This document shows, piece after piece, positions 35,506 through 44,500 of a DNA stretch of 64,000 bases. The notes beneath the pieces were generated by a model that worked only from the letters and a program-made list of their open reading frames with translations, did not search any database and was not told the origin of the DNA. The translations under genes and the position numbers were made by a program. Within the stretch, counting starts at the first letter, position 1, and each line of letters begins with the position of its first letter. This stretch comes from Maribacter stanieri. Its GTDB lineage: Bacteria; Bacteroidota; Bacteroidia; Flavobacteriales; Flavobacteriaceae. The stretch is taken from NCBI RefSeq assembly GCF_900112245.1, contig NZ_FOYX01000001.1:1909856-1973855 (forward strand), written 5' to 3'.

Positions 35506-36321
35506 TTAAACTCCACTAAAAGCACTAAAACCTCCGTCAATTGGGACTACTACGCCAGTTACAAATTTTGATGCCTCTGCGCATAGGTAATGAATAGTAC
35601 CATTTAATTCGTCCGTCTCACCAAATCTTTTCATGGGTGTATTTCTAATAATGGTATCACCTCTGTCAGTAAAATTACCGGTTTCTTGGTCAATTAAAAG
35701 ATTTCTATTTTGATTTCCGATAAAAAAACCGGGAGCAATAGCATTAACACGTAAACCTTCTCCAAATTTTGTAGCTAATTCTACAGACAACCATTTCGTG
35801 AAATTATCTATAGCTGCTTTTGATGCAGAATAGCCTACCACCCTAGTGATTGCACTTTGTGCAGTCATTGATGATATATTAATGATAACACCTTGTTTAT
35901 TCTTTACCATTTCTTTGCCGAAAACCATTGCGGGTAGAATGCTGCCAAATAGATTAAGGTCTACCACTTTTTTAAAGTGATCAATGTTTACATCAAAAAT
36001 AGTTTGGTCAACACCTATAGTTGCACCAGGCATATTACCGCCTGCAGCATTTATTAGGATATCTATTTTACCATGTTGCGCTATAATTTCATCTGAAACT
36101 CTAATTAGACTTTCTTCATCTAAGGCATTACACACAAAACCGGATACATTATCGCCTATGGTTTTAAGTTTTTCAACGGCTGCGTTTACAATGTCTTCTT
36201 TGTAATCTAAAATAACGATTGTAGCGCCATTTGAAAGTAAGTAATTAGCCATTTCACCGCCAAGTACTCCGCCACCTCCGGTAATTAATATTACTTTGTT
36301 TTCTATACTAAATAAGTTCAT
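35506..36321 (-). CDS. SDR-type fructuronate reductase (mannonate oxidoreductase), copy 2
   Basis: Probably reduces D-fructuronate to D-mannonate for the adjacent UxuA. The 271-residue short-chain dehydrogenase has LITGGGGVLGGEMANYL, NAAGGNMPGATIGVDQTIF, the catalytic INISSMTAQS and YSASKAA motifs, IAPGFFIGNQNRNLL, FTDRGDTIIRNTPMKRFG and the end GGFSAFSGV. It is diverged throughout from the copy at 29912-30730, so it is not a recent duplicate. It lies between the GH78 gene (10 bases) and uxuA (19 bases), which ties glucuronate breakdown directly to the glycan-degrading genes. Confidence 0.85.
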   Translation of the reverse strand: MNLFSIENKVILITGGGGVLGGEMANYLLSNGATIVILDYKEDIVNAAVEKLKTIGDNVSGFVCNALDEESLIRVSDEIIAQHGKIDILINAAGGNMPGATIGVDQTIFDVNIDHFKKVVDLNLFGSILPAMVFGKEMVKNKQGVIINISSMTAQSAITRVVGYSASKAAIDNFTKWLSVELATKFGEGLRVNAIAPGFFIGNQNRNLLIDQETGNFTDRGDTIIRNTPMKRFGETDELNGTIHYLCAEASKFVTGVVVPIDGGFSAFSGV

Positions 36322-36331
36322 ATTGTACTAT

Positions 36332-38167
36332 TTATTGTTTCAATTCAATGGTATGAACACCACTTGTAAAGTATACAGTGTTATTGGTTATTTTTACCTT
36401 TTTACCATTATGTTTAATTTTTGAAAAAATTGGGGGAACTGTAAATTCTGCGGTCATTTCCTTAGGAATCTCAATGCTGTAATGCTCTGTATTCTTGTCT
36501 TTTTTAAAGCTAGCGGTTATGATGCCGTTTTTTGTAGGTACTTTAATATTGGAAAAAGTTAAGTCTGCCAATTGAGGTTTAATTTCAGCTACTTTAAAAC
36601 CGGCTATTTTTGGTTTTATACCCCACATGTAACGAGTAGTAATGTTCAAAGGCGCTGTACCCCAAGCATGATTCCAATCAGAATTCGGTTTGTACTTTAC
36701 ATCCCAAGCTTCTAAAGTCATGGTTGCACCTATTTCAATCATATTCCACCAACTTCTATCGCTTTCTGTTTCTGTGATTAGGTCTAATGCGTACTGTGCC
36801 TCGCCACTTTTATATAATCCTTCTAATAAGTATTGAGACCCATAAACACTACAAGCCATTCCTCTGGTTTTTATAAAATCTGTAACGGATTTAATATGTT
36901 CTTTAGGTACTAGACCAAAAGCTAGTGGCATCATATTGCCATGTAAAGAAGAATGAGTAGAGTTTTCTCCATCTAAGTAATACCCTTTTTTAGTATCAAA
37001 TAGTTTAGTGTTAATAACGCTCTTGATGGTTGCAGCCTTATTTTGAAAAAATACAACATCATCGTCTTTTTCAAGAAATTCAGCAACCTTTGCCATTAGG
37101 ACAAGGTTGTAGTAATAAAAAGAATTAACGACTGTATTCACTGGTACTATTTCATAACCATCTCTTTCGCCTTCTGCGGTAGCCAATTCCCAACCTGTAT
37201 CTTTTTGTGCCGGTGGCCAATCTATAATGTCTTTAATTTTGGTGTCTGGTTTCTTGAAACCTAATTTTATAATTAACTCTTCGTTCATTTGCGGAGAAGA
37301 AGAGCTGATGAGTCCGTCTTCACGTTCCAAATCCATTAAAGTCTTTAACTTTAGATTCTCATAATGCTCCTTCAGTGGTTCCAAATCGCCCGTATACATA
37401 TAATCTGCATAAAACATGGGTACGGTATGTAGCAACCATTCTGTAGGCCAAGTTGGGTTTTTTATAAAGTAGGCATTGGTTCTTCTTCCCATAGCATAAA
37501 GACTATCTACGCTATAATGACTTAGTTGATTTATATAGGCATCTGCTTCATACGGTATTCTTTCACGGTCACCATCTATATAATAACCCGTAAAACTGGT
37601 AGCTTTAATAGTATGCTTACAAAGTTTCCATATAGAGTCTAATATTGCATTTGATGAGGAGAAACTACTTGCTTCTTCATTAAAATTATTATGTGTCGCT
37701 TTTTGAAAGACTTCTATATTTTCAATAGGTATTTTTAAATTCTCAATTTCACAATACCTAAAAGGCATAACTACGCCTATACTATTAGGTAACAGTATAG
37801 CTGCACCAGATGTATTTCTTTTGTTAGGGATCACTTCAATATTGGTAATCGTATTTGCTTGTAGATTATGCAATACAATTCTTTGATATCTAATAGACCC
37901 ACCTGGATTTCTGTCTATTCTATTTTGTGCATTTAATTTTTCACCAAGGTGAATGACTAACGAATCGTTTTGAGTTGTCGTACTTTTCAATTCAACTGTA
38001 CCAAAATATGCTTTACCAAAATCTAATAAATACGTGTCTGTTGATACTTCACTTATTTCAACAGGACTGTTGAAAGTAGTTCTCAAATTGATATCACTGG
38101 TACTATTTTGAGCTTGACAATAGAAAATAGAAAGGGTGATAAGACATATGCAAATATGCTTTTTCAT
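36332..38167 (-). CDS. GH78-type alpha-L-rhamnosidase
   Basis: A secreted 611-residue enzyme expected to release terminal alpha-L-rhamnose. The signal peptide ends at CQAQ (about 20). A beta-sandwich domain (about 25-175, LLDFGKAYFGTVELK) leads to the six-hairpin catalytic domain with GYYIDGDRERIPYEADAYIN, the GH78 acid/substrate-binding Asp/Glu cluster, and near the end WNHAWGTAPLNI with a C-terminal beta domain. It is shorter than many GH78 enzymes and lacks an N-terminal carbohydrate-binding module. The gene before it in transcription order is the Gfo/Idh/MocA gene, across 175 bases with a long inverted repeat; the SDR follows by 10 bases. Terminal rhamnose on glucuronate is a known plant and algal motif. 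Confidence 0.82.
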   Translation of the reverse strand: MKKHICICLITLSIFYCQAQNSTSDINLRTTFNSPVEISEVSTDTYLLDFGKAYFGTVELKSTTTQNDSLVIHLGEKLNAQNRIDRNPGGSIRYQRIVLHNLQANTITNIEVIPNKRNTSGAAILLPNSIGVVMPFRYCEIENLKIPIENIEVFQKATHNNFNEEASSFSSSNAILDSIWKLCKHTIKATSFTGYYIDGDRERIPYEADAYINQLSHYSVDSLYAMGRRTNAYFIKNPTWPTEWLLHTVPMFYADYMYTGDLEPLKEHYENLKLKTLMDLEREDGLISSSSPQMNEELIIKLGFKKPDTKIKDIIDWPPAQKDTGWELATAEGERDGYEIVPVNTVVNSFYYYNLVLMAKVAEFLEKDDDVVFFQNKAATIKSVINTKLFDTKKGYYLDGENSTHSSLHGNMMPLAFGLVPKEHIKSVTDFIKTRGMACSVYGSQYLLEGLYKSGEAQYALDLITETESDRSWWNMIEIGATMTLEAWDVKYKPNSDWNHAWGTAPLNITTRYMWGIKPKIAGFKVAEIKPQLADLTFSNIKVPTKNGIITASFKKDKNTEHYSIEIPKEMTAEFTVPPIFSKIKHNGKKVKITNNTVYFTSGVHTIELKQ

Positions 38168-38201
38168 AGGTTTTACGGTAAGTTGATTTATGATAAGTAG
38201 T

Positions 38202-38237
38202 ACTAGATACTATGTTGTTTAAAACATAGTATCTAGT
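38202..38237. repeat. 15-bp perfect inverted repeat between GH78 and Gfo/Idh/MocA genes
   Basis: ACTAGATACTATGTT (38202-38216) and AACATAGTATCTAGT (38223-38237) form a perfect 15-bp stem with a 6-base loop. It lies in the 175-base gap between two minus-strand genes. On the minus strand it has no following T run, so it is not a standard terminator. It could be an mRNA-processing or stability hairpin that sets relative expression, or a protein-binding site. Confidence 0.7.
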
Positions 38238-38342
38238 TTATTTACTTTTAGATTGTACTACACCTTTATCATTCTAGATACTTTCCAAACTCTATAGAAA
38301 AGTAGATGCAGTAGTGTTTTTAATCTTATTAATATGAAGAGA

Positions 38343-39698
38343 TTATACAGGTTTAATTTCCCAACCTGGCTCATAGGATCTAGACCATAATTTCATAGCC
38401 TCTCTATTAAATATACGACCAGTTGTTTCATCTATTTCAAAAGAGTCATCTATTCTTGACGCTATATTTGCGTAATGCGTAAGCATTTGGCTAATAGCAC
38501 CTTCATCTATTGGTGAAGTTAATTCAGCTTTACCTCTTATTGCATCAAAAAAGTTAACCGTGTGCAATGTTGACATATCGCCACCACCACCAAGTGCTGT
38601 ACCTGCTTCTTCATTCGCTGAAATATTTTCTTTGATAAGACCTCCTTTTTGGTCGAATAATTTATATCCGCCACGATCAATGTAAGCTGTACCTTCAGAA
38701 CCAGCTACTATTGTACCTCTACCATATTTGTTGCCGTATTTATGATATCCGGTTCTACTGTTACCGTCCCATTTTATGGTTTTATTGCCAGCAAATTTAA
38801 ATGTAGCTTCCATAGTATCATACATTTCCCAGCCATCATCTTTGTAGTGATATTTACCTGCATCAACAGATACCTTTTCAGGATATTTTACACCTAATGC
38901 CCATCGTGCAATATCTAATTCATGGGTAGCATTATTACCCATTTCTGCGGTACCATAATCCCAACCATACCAGTGCCAGTTATAATCCCAAGTGTTATCT
39001 GTATATGCTCTTCTTGGAGCAGGACCTTGAAATAAATCCCAATCTAAACCTTCTGGCGGATTTGCTTTTGTTTGATGTGGTACACGACTTCTGGCACTAA
39101 CATAAAAAGCAGTTGCTTTATATACATCACCAATAACACCATTGTGAATTTCTTTTATTATTTCTTGAGACTCTGGTGCTGAACGTTGTTGGTTACCCAT
39201 TTGCACCACTTTATTGAATTTCTTTTGATAAGCAACAACCAATTCTCCCTCACGAGGATTATGGCTACACGGCTTTTCTAAAAAAACATGTTTACCGGCT
39301 TGCATTGCCATACATGCACCAGGAGCATGCCAGTGATCTGGAGTTGACATAAATATAGCGTCAACCTCTTTATCATCTAGAATTTTACGAATGTCATTTT
39401 CTAATTGTGGCTTATAATTAATTTTAGAAGCCAATTCGGTAGCAGCTTTATCTCGCTGACTTTTCATGACATCACATAAATATTTAAGCTCTACGTTATT
39501 TTTTTTATGGGCTATTGCTGGTATATATGCACCATATCTTCTTCCCAAACCTTGTATTGCAACATTAATTCTGTCGTTTGCACCTATTATTTTGGAATAA
39601 CTCTTAGCTGTCATAGCATTTGCACTAGAGCCAACTAAAGTAGCCCCAACGGCTCCAATTGCAGTCTTCTTTATAAAATCTCTTCTATTTGAACTCAT
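38343..39698 (-). CDS. Tat-exported Gfo/Idh/MocA oxidoreductase
   Basis: A periplasmic NAD(P)-type sugar oxidoreductase of 451 residues. A twin-arginine signal (SSNRRDFIKKTAIGAVGATL) shows that it folds with its cofactor before export. Family motifs are INVAIQGLGRRYGAYIPA, VDAIFMSTPDHWHAPGACMA, VFLEKPCSHNPREGE with the catalytic Lys, and MGNNATHELDIARWALG with the active-site Asp/His. Substrates of such exported members are often glycosides oxidised at C3. The DUF1080 gene immediately upstream (5-base gap) supports a 3-keto-glycoside role. Inositol-like substrates are also possible in this family. Confidence 0.87.
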   Translation of the reverse strand: MSSNRRDFIKKTAIGAVGATLVGSSANAMTAKSYSKIIGANDRINVAIQGLGRRYGAYIPAIAHKKNNVELKYLCDVMKSQRDKAATELASKINYKPQLENDIRKILDDKEVDAIFMSTPDHWHAPGACMAMQAGKHVFLEKPCSHNPREGELVVAYQKKFNKVVQMGNQQRSAPESQEIIKEIHNGVIGDVYKATAFYVSARSRVPHQTKANPPEGLDWDLFQGPAPRRAYTDNTWDYNWHWYGWDYGTAEMGNNATHELDIARWALGVKYPEKVSVDAGKYHYKDDGWEMYDTMEATFKFAGNKTIKWDGNSRTGYHKYGNKYGRGTIVAGSEGTAYIDRGGYKLFDQKGGLIKENISANEEAGTALGGGGDMSTLHTVNFFDAIRGKAELTSPIDEGAISQMLTHYANIASRIDDSFEIDETTGRIFNREAMKLWSRSYEPGWEIKPV

Positions 39699-39703
39699 GT
39701 TGT

Positions 39704-41092
39704 TTATTCTTTAGTATTACTAATTGAACGAATCTTTACATTTTTGAAAGAAACCAAATCACCGTGGTCTTGAAGTAAAATTTGACCTTTGTCCAATTCT
39801 CCAAAATTGGGCCACTTAGCATATTTACTTTCAGAAACTAACTTTCTGTATGCATCGCTCTTTCGTTCGTATTCTAAAACCTTTGTACCATTTAACCAAT
39901 GTTCTACGTGGTTATCTTTTGATATAATGTAAGCTGTATTCCATTCACCAATTGGGTTAATAGGTTTATTTACATCAGCCTGAATTAAATCGTATAGTGA
40001 ACTTACCGTTCTACTACCTTCATGATTTCCTAGTTTAGCATCTGGATGTAGGTTGTCATCTAATATTTGATATTCTAGTCCTATAGAAGAACCTTCACCT
40101 TTATTAATATTGGTATCTACATAATACTTGATTCCACTGTTAGCACCAGGTGTCAATTTAAAATCTACTTTTAATTCAAAATCTCCATACAGTTCTTTGG
40201 TAACAATATCACCACCGGCAGAAGATTCTGCGCCTCCTGAAGAAAGAACACTTAAAATTCCATCTTCAATTTTCCAACCCTGTTCTGGGAACTCTTCTAG
40301 CTTGGCACCTCTCCACCCGTTGGTAGTTTCTCCATCCCAAAGTAATTTCCATCCATCTTTTTTCTCATCAATAGTTAATTGATTTTTGGTGATGATAGGA
40401 GTAAGTGGCGATTTTCTAGAATATTTAGAAACGCTATCGGTAACTATTTTTACATTTTTCCAAATAATATCCGTTCCAGCTTTTTGGTCATCATGTATAC
40501 TGTGTACTTGCAAACAGATAAATCCTTTTGCAGTTTTATCATCAATTAAGTAAGCTGCAGGAACATCGTTTACCCAGGTTTTAATAGTGTCGCCAATTGC
40601 TTCTATACGATAATGGTTCCAGTCGTTTTGCTTAAACGCTTTTTGCGCAGCCGGGTTGTCTGTCATTGGGTTTAACCATCCACGTCTAGACTCGTCATAT
40701 ATACCACCGCTCCATGCTCTTTCAGATGGATCAATTTCAACTTGGTATCCATGTACTCTACCATCTCTATAGGTAGGTATGCTATTACTTCTAATCTGTA
40801 TACCAGAATTCATAGTCGAATCAACTTTATAGTCTAATTCTAAAATGAAATCATCATACATTTTATCTGTGGTCAAAAATGTATTCGGTGTATCATGGGT
40901 GGTAGTGCCTACAATTGCACCGTCTTTTACATTATAGGTAGCATCGCCACCTAGTTTATGCCAACCGTTTAAAGTTGTGCCGTCAAATAAATCTACCCAA
41001 GGGGTTTCATCTTTAGTGTTTTCGGTACAGCTAACTATTAATGCTAGTGCTGTTACCATCAGTAATTTACTGGTTGAAAGGTAATTTTTCAT
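39704..41092 (-). CDS. Lipoprotein with two DUF1080 (3-keto-glycoside hydrolase/lyase) domains
   Basis: A 462-residue lipoprotein (lipobox VSC near residue 22) with two DUF1080 lectin-like beta-sandwich domains: about 30-215 ([31 protein letters not shown]) and about 247-457 ([32 protein letters not shown]). DUF1080 is annotated as 3-keto-disaccharide hydrolase, and members are known to cleave 3-keto-glucosides. The partner oxidoreductase is 5 bases downstream. It is the first gene of the minus-strand arm, divergent from susC across 312 bases. The two domains are not identical, so they may divide elimination and hydration steps or differ in specificity. Confidence 0.88.
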   Translation of the reverse strand: MKNYLSTSKLLMVTALALIVSCTENTKDETPWVDLFDGTTLNGWHKLGGDATYNVKDGAIVGTTTHDTPNTFLTTDKMYDDFILELDYKVDSTMNSGIQIRSNSIPTYRDGRVHGYQVEIDPSERAWSGGIYDESRRGWLNPMTDNPAAQKAFKQNDWNHYRIEAIGDTIKTWVNDVPAAYLIDDKTAKGFICLQVHSIHDDQKAGTDIIWKNVKIVTDSVSKYSRKSPLTPIITKNQLTIDEKKDGWKLLWDGETTNGWRGAKLEEFPEQGWKIEDGILSVLSSGGAESSAGGDIVTKELYGDFELKVDFKLTPGANSGIKYYVDTNINKGEGSSIGLEYQILDDNLHPDAKLGNHEGSRTVSSLYDLIQADVNKPINPIGEWNTAYIISKDNHVEHWLNGTKVLEYERKSDAYRKLVSESKYAKWPNFGELDKGQILLQDHGDLVSFKNVKIRSISNTKE

Positions 41093-41404
41093 TATTAATT
41101 TATTGGTTTTGGAATGGCTCTACAAAGTACAGCGATTGTGGTTTTAAGGGATGGACATTTTAATACAAAGCATGGATTTAGCATTCTAAACGTTAAATGG
41201 TGTTATGTATTGAAAAATGAAAATATGTAATTTTTTGTCTAATAGCTATATGAAATATTTAAAAATTAAGGAGATTATTTGATGATTTAGCAAGATAAAA
41301 ATAATTCATTTTTTTATGGCTGTCCATATTTCCGATGAATATGTCCATTCGTTAACATGGTCTTAACAATACATTAGTAGTCAATTAACTTAACAATAAC
41401 AAAA
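41093..41404. other. Divergent control region of the utilisation locus
   Basis: These 312 bases separate the DUF1080 gene (minus) from susC (plus) and hold no gene. TGTCCAT occurs at 41321-41327 and 41342-41348, with an inverted copy ATGGACA at 41151-41157 nearer the minus-strand arm. A one-mismatch -7 box TACATTAG is at 41370-41377. This is the likely control point for both arms. Confidence 0.55.
41321..41348 (+). promoter_or_regulatory. Direct repeat, candidate activator site for susC
   Basis: Two TGTCCAT copies start exactly 21 bases apart, two turns of the helix, as expected for a dimeric AraC-type activator. The second ends 21 bases before the imperfect -7 box at 41370, so it would touch the -33 region. 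The hybrid two-component protein at the right end of the window is the obvious candidate. Confidence 0.55.
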
Positions 41405-44400
41405 ATGAAAAAACTAAAACTATTAATGGTATTCCTTTTATTGGGCATGTCATCAGTACTATGGGCGCAGAGTAGCGTAACGGGTACGGTGGCAGATGAC
41501 CAGGGTATGCCTATTCCAGGAGCATCTATTGTAGTAAAAGGAACATCAAATGGTACGGTAACGGATTTTGATGGAAATTTTAGCATTTCAGTAGAAGAAG
41601 GAAATGTATTAAGTGTATCCTATTTAGGTTATAAACCTGTAGAGGTAGCTTATTCCGGTCAATCTAACATATCGGTAACTATGACAGAAGATACTGCACA
41701 GTTAGATGAGGTTGTAGTAATAGGATATGGGTCTGTAAAGAAAAGTGACTTGACCGGTGCTGTTGCTTCAGTTGATAGTGAAACACTAACAGAACAGAGA
41801 AAGACCGATATTGGTCAAGCAATTCAAGGTCGTATTGCGGGTGTTGATGTTAGAACATTAAACTCTAAGCCTGGTGCGCCATTATCTATTAAAATACGTG
41901 GTAATACGGTTATTACTGCAAATCAAGGTGGTGAGCGTGATGGTGTAAGTGATGATTTAGCAGATGATCCTTCTAAACCGCTATTTGTGGTTGATGGAAT
42001 ATTTTTTGATGACATCAGTGTTTTAAATCCTTCTGATATTGAGCAGATGGATATTTTAAAAGATGCTTCCGCAACCGCTATTTATGGTTCTAGAGGTGCA
42101 AACGGTGTTGTTATCATTACAACTAAAAGTGGAATTGAAGGCAAAACTGTTTTTACTTATGATTCTTCTTTTGGTTTGCGTTCGGCAACTAACATACCAG
42201 AACTTTACTCGGGTCCTGAATATGTTCAGTTTGTTGATGATGTTTTAAGAGCAAGAGCATGGCAAGGTACAGATAGAACTGTTGCATCTTATAATAGTGT
42301 AGAAGTAGATAGGTCTACAGAAATTCAATCTTCTAACGAAGAAGCATCAAATGTTGCAAATGGTAGATATACTGATTGGATGGATACATTTAGAAAATCT
42401 GGCTTACAAACAAGCCATACCGTTGGTATGTCTGGTGGTAGTAATGGTTTGGTCTACAATGGATCTATAGGTTATTTACATGACGAAGGTGTTATGGGAA
42501 TAGAAGAGTACGAAAGGTATAACTTAAGTGCTTCGCTATCTAAAAAGGTATCTGATAAGGTAACTGTAGGTATTAAATCATATTTAGCCCTTTCTGAAAG
42601 AGAGCAGGGTAGTAGAGAATTGTTTAGAAGTACGTTACGTTTAGCGCCAACGGTTAATCCTTATGATGAAAACGGAGAGCCTATTCTATTTCCAGATGAT
42701 CAAGATTTAAGATTTGTTAACCCTATATATGATGCGGAAGGTGCATGGAGGTTAAACAATAGATCTTTAGACGTTATTGCAAATGTGTTTTTCAACTATA
42801 AGCCAAACGATTGGATCAACTTTAAAACACAATTTTCACCAAATATTTCTGCACAACGTTTTGGAGAATATCGTGGCTTGTTAACGAAGTCTTCTAGAAA
42901 TGATCCTTCAAGAATTCAGTCTCATTATCAATCAGATTTTAAAACATCTTATACTTGGGATAATATTCTTGATTTCGATTTTGATATTGCTGAAGGTCAT
43001 AATCTTAAAACAACTTTAATCAATTCTATATATTATTCTAACCCTGAAGGGAGTGATATTCAAGTACGTAATTTTGATACTGATGCTTACTTATTCTTTA
43101 ATACACAAGGTGGCTCTGATGTACCTAGAGACTATGGTAGTTTTTATGAAAAGGAGACATTAGCTTCTTTTGCAGGTCGTTTAAACTATAATATAAAAGA
43201 TAGATACCTATTTACTTTTACAGGTAGATACGATGGTTCATCTAAATTGGCAGTAGGTAATAAATGGGCATTCTTTCCATCGGCAGCTTTTGCATGGAGA
43301 GCAAGTGAAGAACCATTTTTAAAGGATGTAGACTGGCTTAGTAATTTAAAACTACGTTTAAGCTATGGTGAGTCTGGTAACGATAAAACAGTTAATCCAT
43401 ATAGTTCACTTGCCTTCTTATCTCAAGACAGTTATTTGTTTGGTGATGATTTTAGCATTGGTAAATCTGTTGCAGGTCTTTCTAATGCAGATTTAACTTG
43501 GGAAATTTCTAAAGAATATAACTTTGGCTTAGACTTATCGATCCTTAACAGTAGAGTTAATTTTGGTTTTGAATACTACAGTAAAGAAACAGAAGGAAGT
43601 ATTCTTGCCCGTCAATTATCTTTTGTAACCGGTTTTGGTGATTCTGGTACCATAGGTAATTTTGGTTCTGTAAGAAACAGAGGTGTTGAACTTACTTTAA
43701 ACACTGTTAACGTACGTACAGATAATTTTACATGGCGTACGAATATTAACTACACTAAAAATGATAATGAAATACTTGCCCTTTATGATGATATAGACCA
43801 GATTTTGGTTGGGTCAGATTCTAGATTAAACGGTGTTTTACAAGTAGGCGCACCAATTGATGCTACATTTGATTATGAAGTTGACGGTATTTGGCAAATA
43901 GACGAAGCTGCAGAAGCAGAATCTTTTGGACTATTACCTGGACAATATAAATATGTTGATCAAAATGGTGATGGTGTAATTAATCAAGAAGATAAAAGGG
44001 TTATTGGTTCTCAATCCCCAGATTGGATTGCAGGTATGACAAACACGTTCAATTATAAGAATCTTGAAATGAACGTGCAAGTGAATACAAGACAAGGGGT
44101 ATTCGGTCATTCAGAATTTCATCAAAATTTTGCGAGTTTCAATGGTGACGGTGCTGTATTCAACAGCTTAAAACAAGATTATTGGACACCTAATAATCCT
44201 GATGCTAAATATCCTTCACCAGAATATGGAGAGTCTTCTTATCCTTGGTTCTATGAAGATATGTCGTTTGTAAGAATTGGTAATATTGGTCTTGCCTATT
44301 CATTTCCTCAAGACCTTTTAGACAAGTTGAAAATGTCCACGTTACGTTTATCACTTGATGTTCAAAATCCATTCACTTTTACCGATTTTGCTGGTCCAGA

Positions 44401-44482
44401 TCCAGAAACAGGTTTGCAGAATTCCTATAACATGGGGTATTCGGTTAAAACAGTTTTATTCGGATTAAAATTATCGTACTAA
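41405..44482 (+). CDS. susC: SusC/RagA-type TonB-dependent outer-membrane transporter
   Basis: Imports glycan fragments across the outer membrane with SusD. The 1025-residue protein has a signal peptide ending at LWAQ (about 22), a carboxypeptidase-like regulatory domain (about 25-100, GTVADDQGMPIPGASIVVKG), a plug domain starting QLDEVVVIGYGSVKKSDLTG, the SusC motif ATAIYGSRGANGVVIITTK, and a 22-strand barrel ending VLFGLKLSY. No extra FecR-type signalling domain is present, which suits regulation by a hybrid two-component system. It is the first gene of the plus-strand arm; susD follows by 18 bases. Confidence 0.96.
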   Translation: MKKLKLLMVFLLLGMSSVLWAQSSVTGTVADDQGMPIPGASIVVKGTSNGTVTDFDGNFSISVEEGNVLSVSYLGYKPVEVAYSGQSNISVTMTEDTAQLDEVVVIGYGSVKKSDLTGAVASVDSETLTEQRKTDIGQAIQGRIAGVDVRTLNSKPGAPLSIKIRGNTVITANQGGERDGVSDDLADDPSKPLFVVDGIFFDDISVLNPSDIEQMDILKDASATAIYGSRGANGVVIITTKSGIEGKTVFTYDSSFGLRSATNIPELYSGPEYVQFVDDVLRARAWQGTDRTVASYNSVEVDRSTEIQSSNEEASNVANGRYTDWMDTFRKSGLQTSHTVGMSGGSNGLVYNGSIGYLHDEGVMGIEEYERYNLSASLSKKVSDKVTVGIKSYLALSEREQGSRELFRSTLRLAPTVNPYDENGEPILFPDDQDLRFVNPIYDAEGAWRLNNRSLDVIANVFFNYKPNDWINFKTQFSPNISAQRFGEYRGLLTKSSRNDPSRIQSHYQSDFKTSYTWDNILDFDFDIAEGHNLKTTLINSIYYSNPEGSDIQVRNFDTDAYLFFNTQGGSDVPRDYGSFYEKETLASFAGRLNYNIKDRYLFTFTGRYDGSSKLAVGNKWAFFPSAAFAWRASEEPFLKDVDWLSNLKLRLSYGESGNDKTVNPYSSLAFLSQDSYLFGDDFSIGKSVAGLSNADLTWEISKEYNFGLDLSILNSRVNFGFEYYSKETEGSILARQLSFVTGFGDSGTIGNFGSVRNRGVELTLNTVNVRTDNFTWRTNINYTKNDNEILALYDDIDQILVGSDSRLNGVLQVGAPIDATFDYEVDGIWQIDEAAEAESFGLLPGQYKYVDQNGDGVINQEDKRVIGSQSPDWIAGMTNTFNYKNLEMNVQVNTRQGVFGHSEFHQNFASFNGDGAVFNSLKQDYWTPNNPDAKYPSPEYGESSYPWFYEDMSFVRIGNIGLAYSFPQDLLDKLKMSTLRLSLDVQNPFTFTDFAGPDPETGLQNSYNMGYSVKTVLFGLKLSY

Positions 44483-44500
44483 TTTTTAAACTATAAAAAG

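Noticed and set aside
29912-36321. Recent inverted duplication of an SDR/uxuA unit
   Set aside because: The copies differ throughout, including in conserved motifs, and there is no shared flanking DNA, so they are old paralogs or were acquired separately.
38202-38237. Intrinsic terminator after the Gfo/Idh/MocA gene
   Set aside because: On the minus strand, the one that carries the genes, the stem is not followed by a T run. I list it as an inverted repeat.
41093-41404. Mobile-element or integration boundary in the divergent region
   Set aside because: No terminal repeats, transposase, integrase or tRNA fragment is present; the region reads as a normal divergent promoter.
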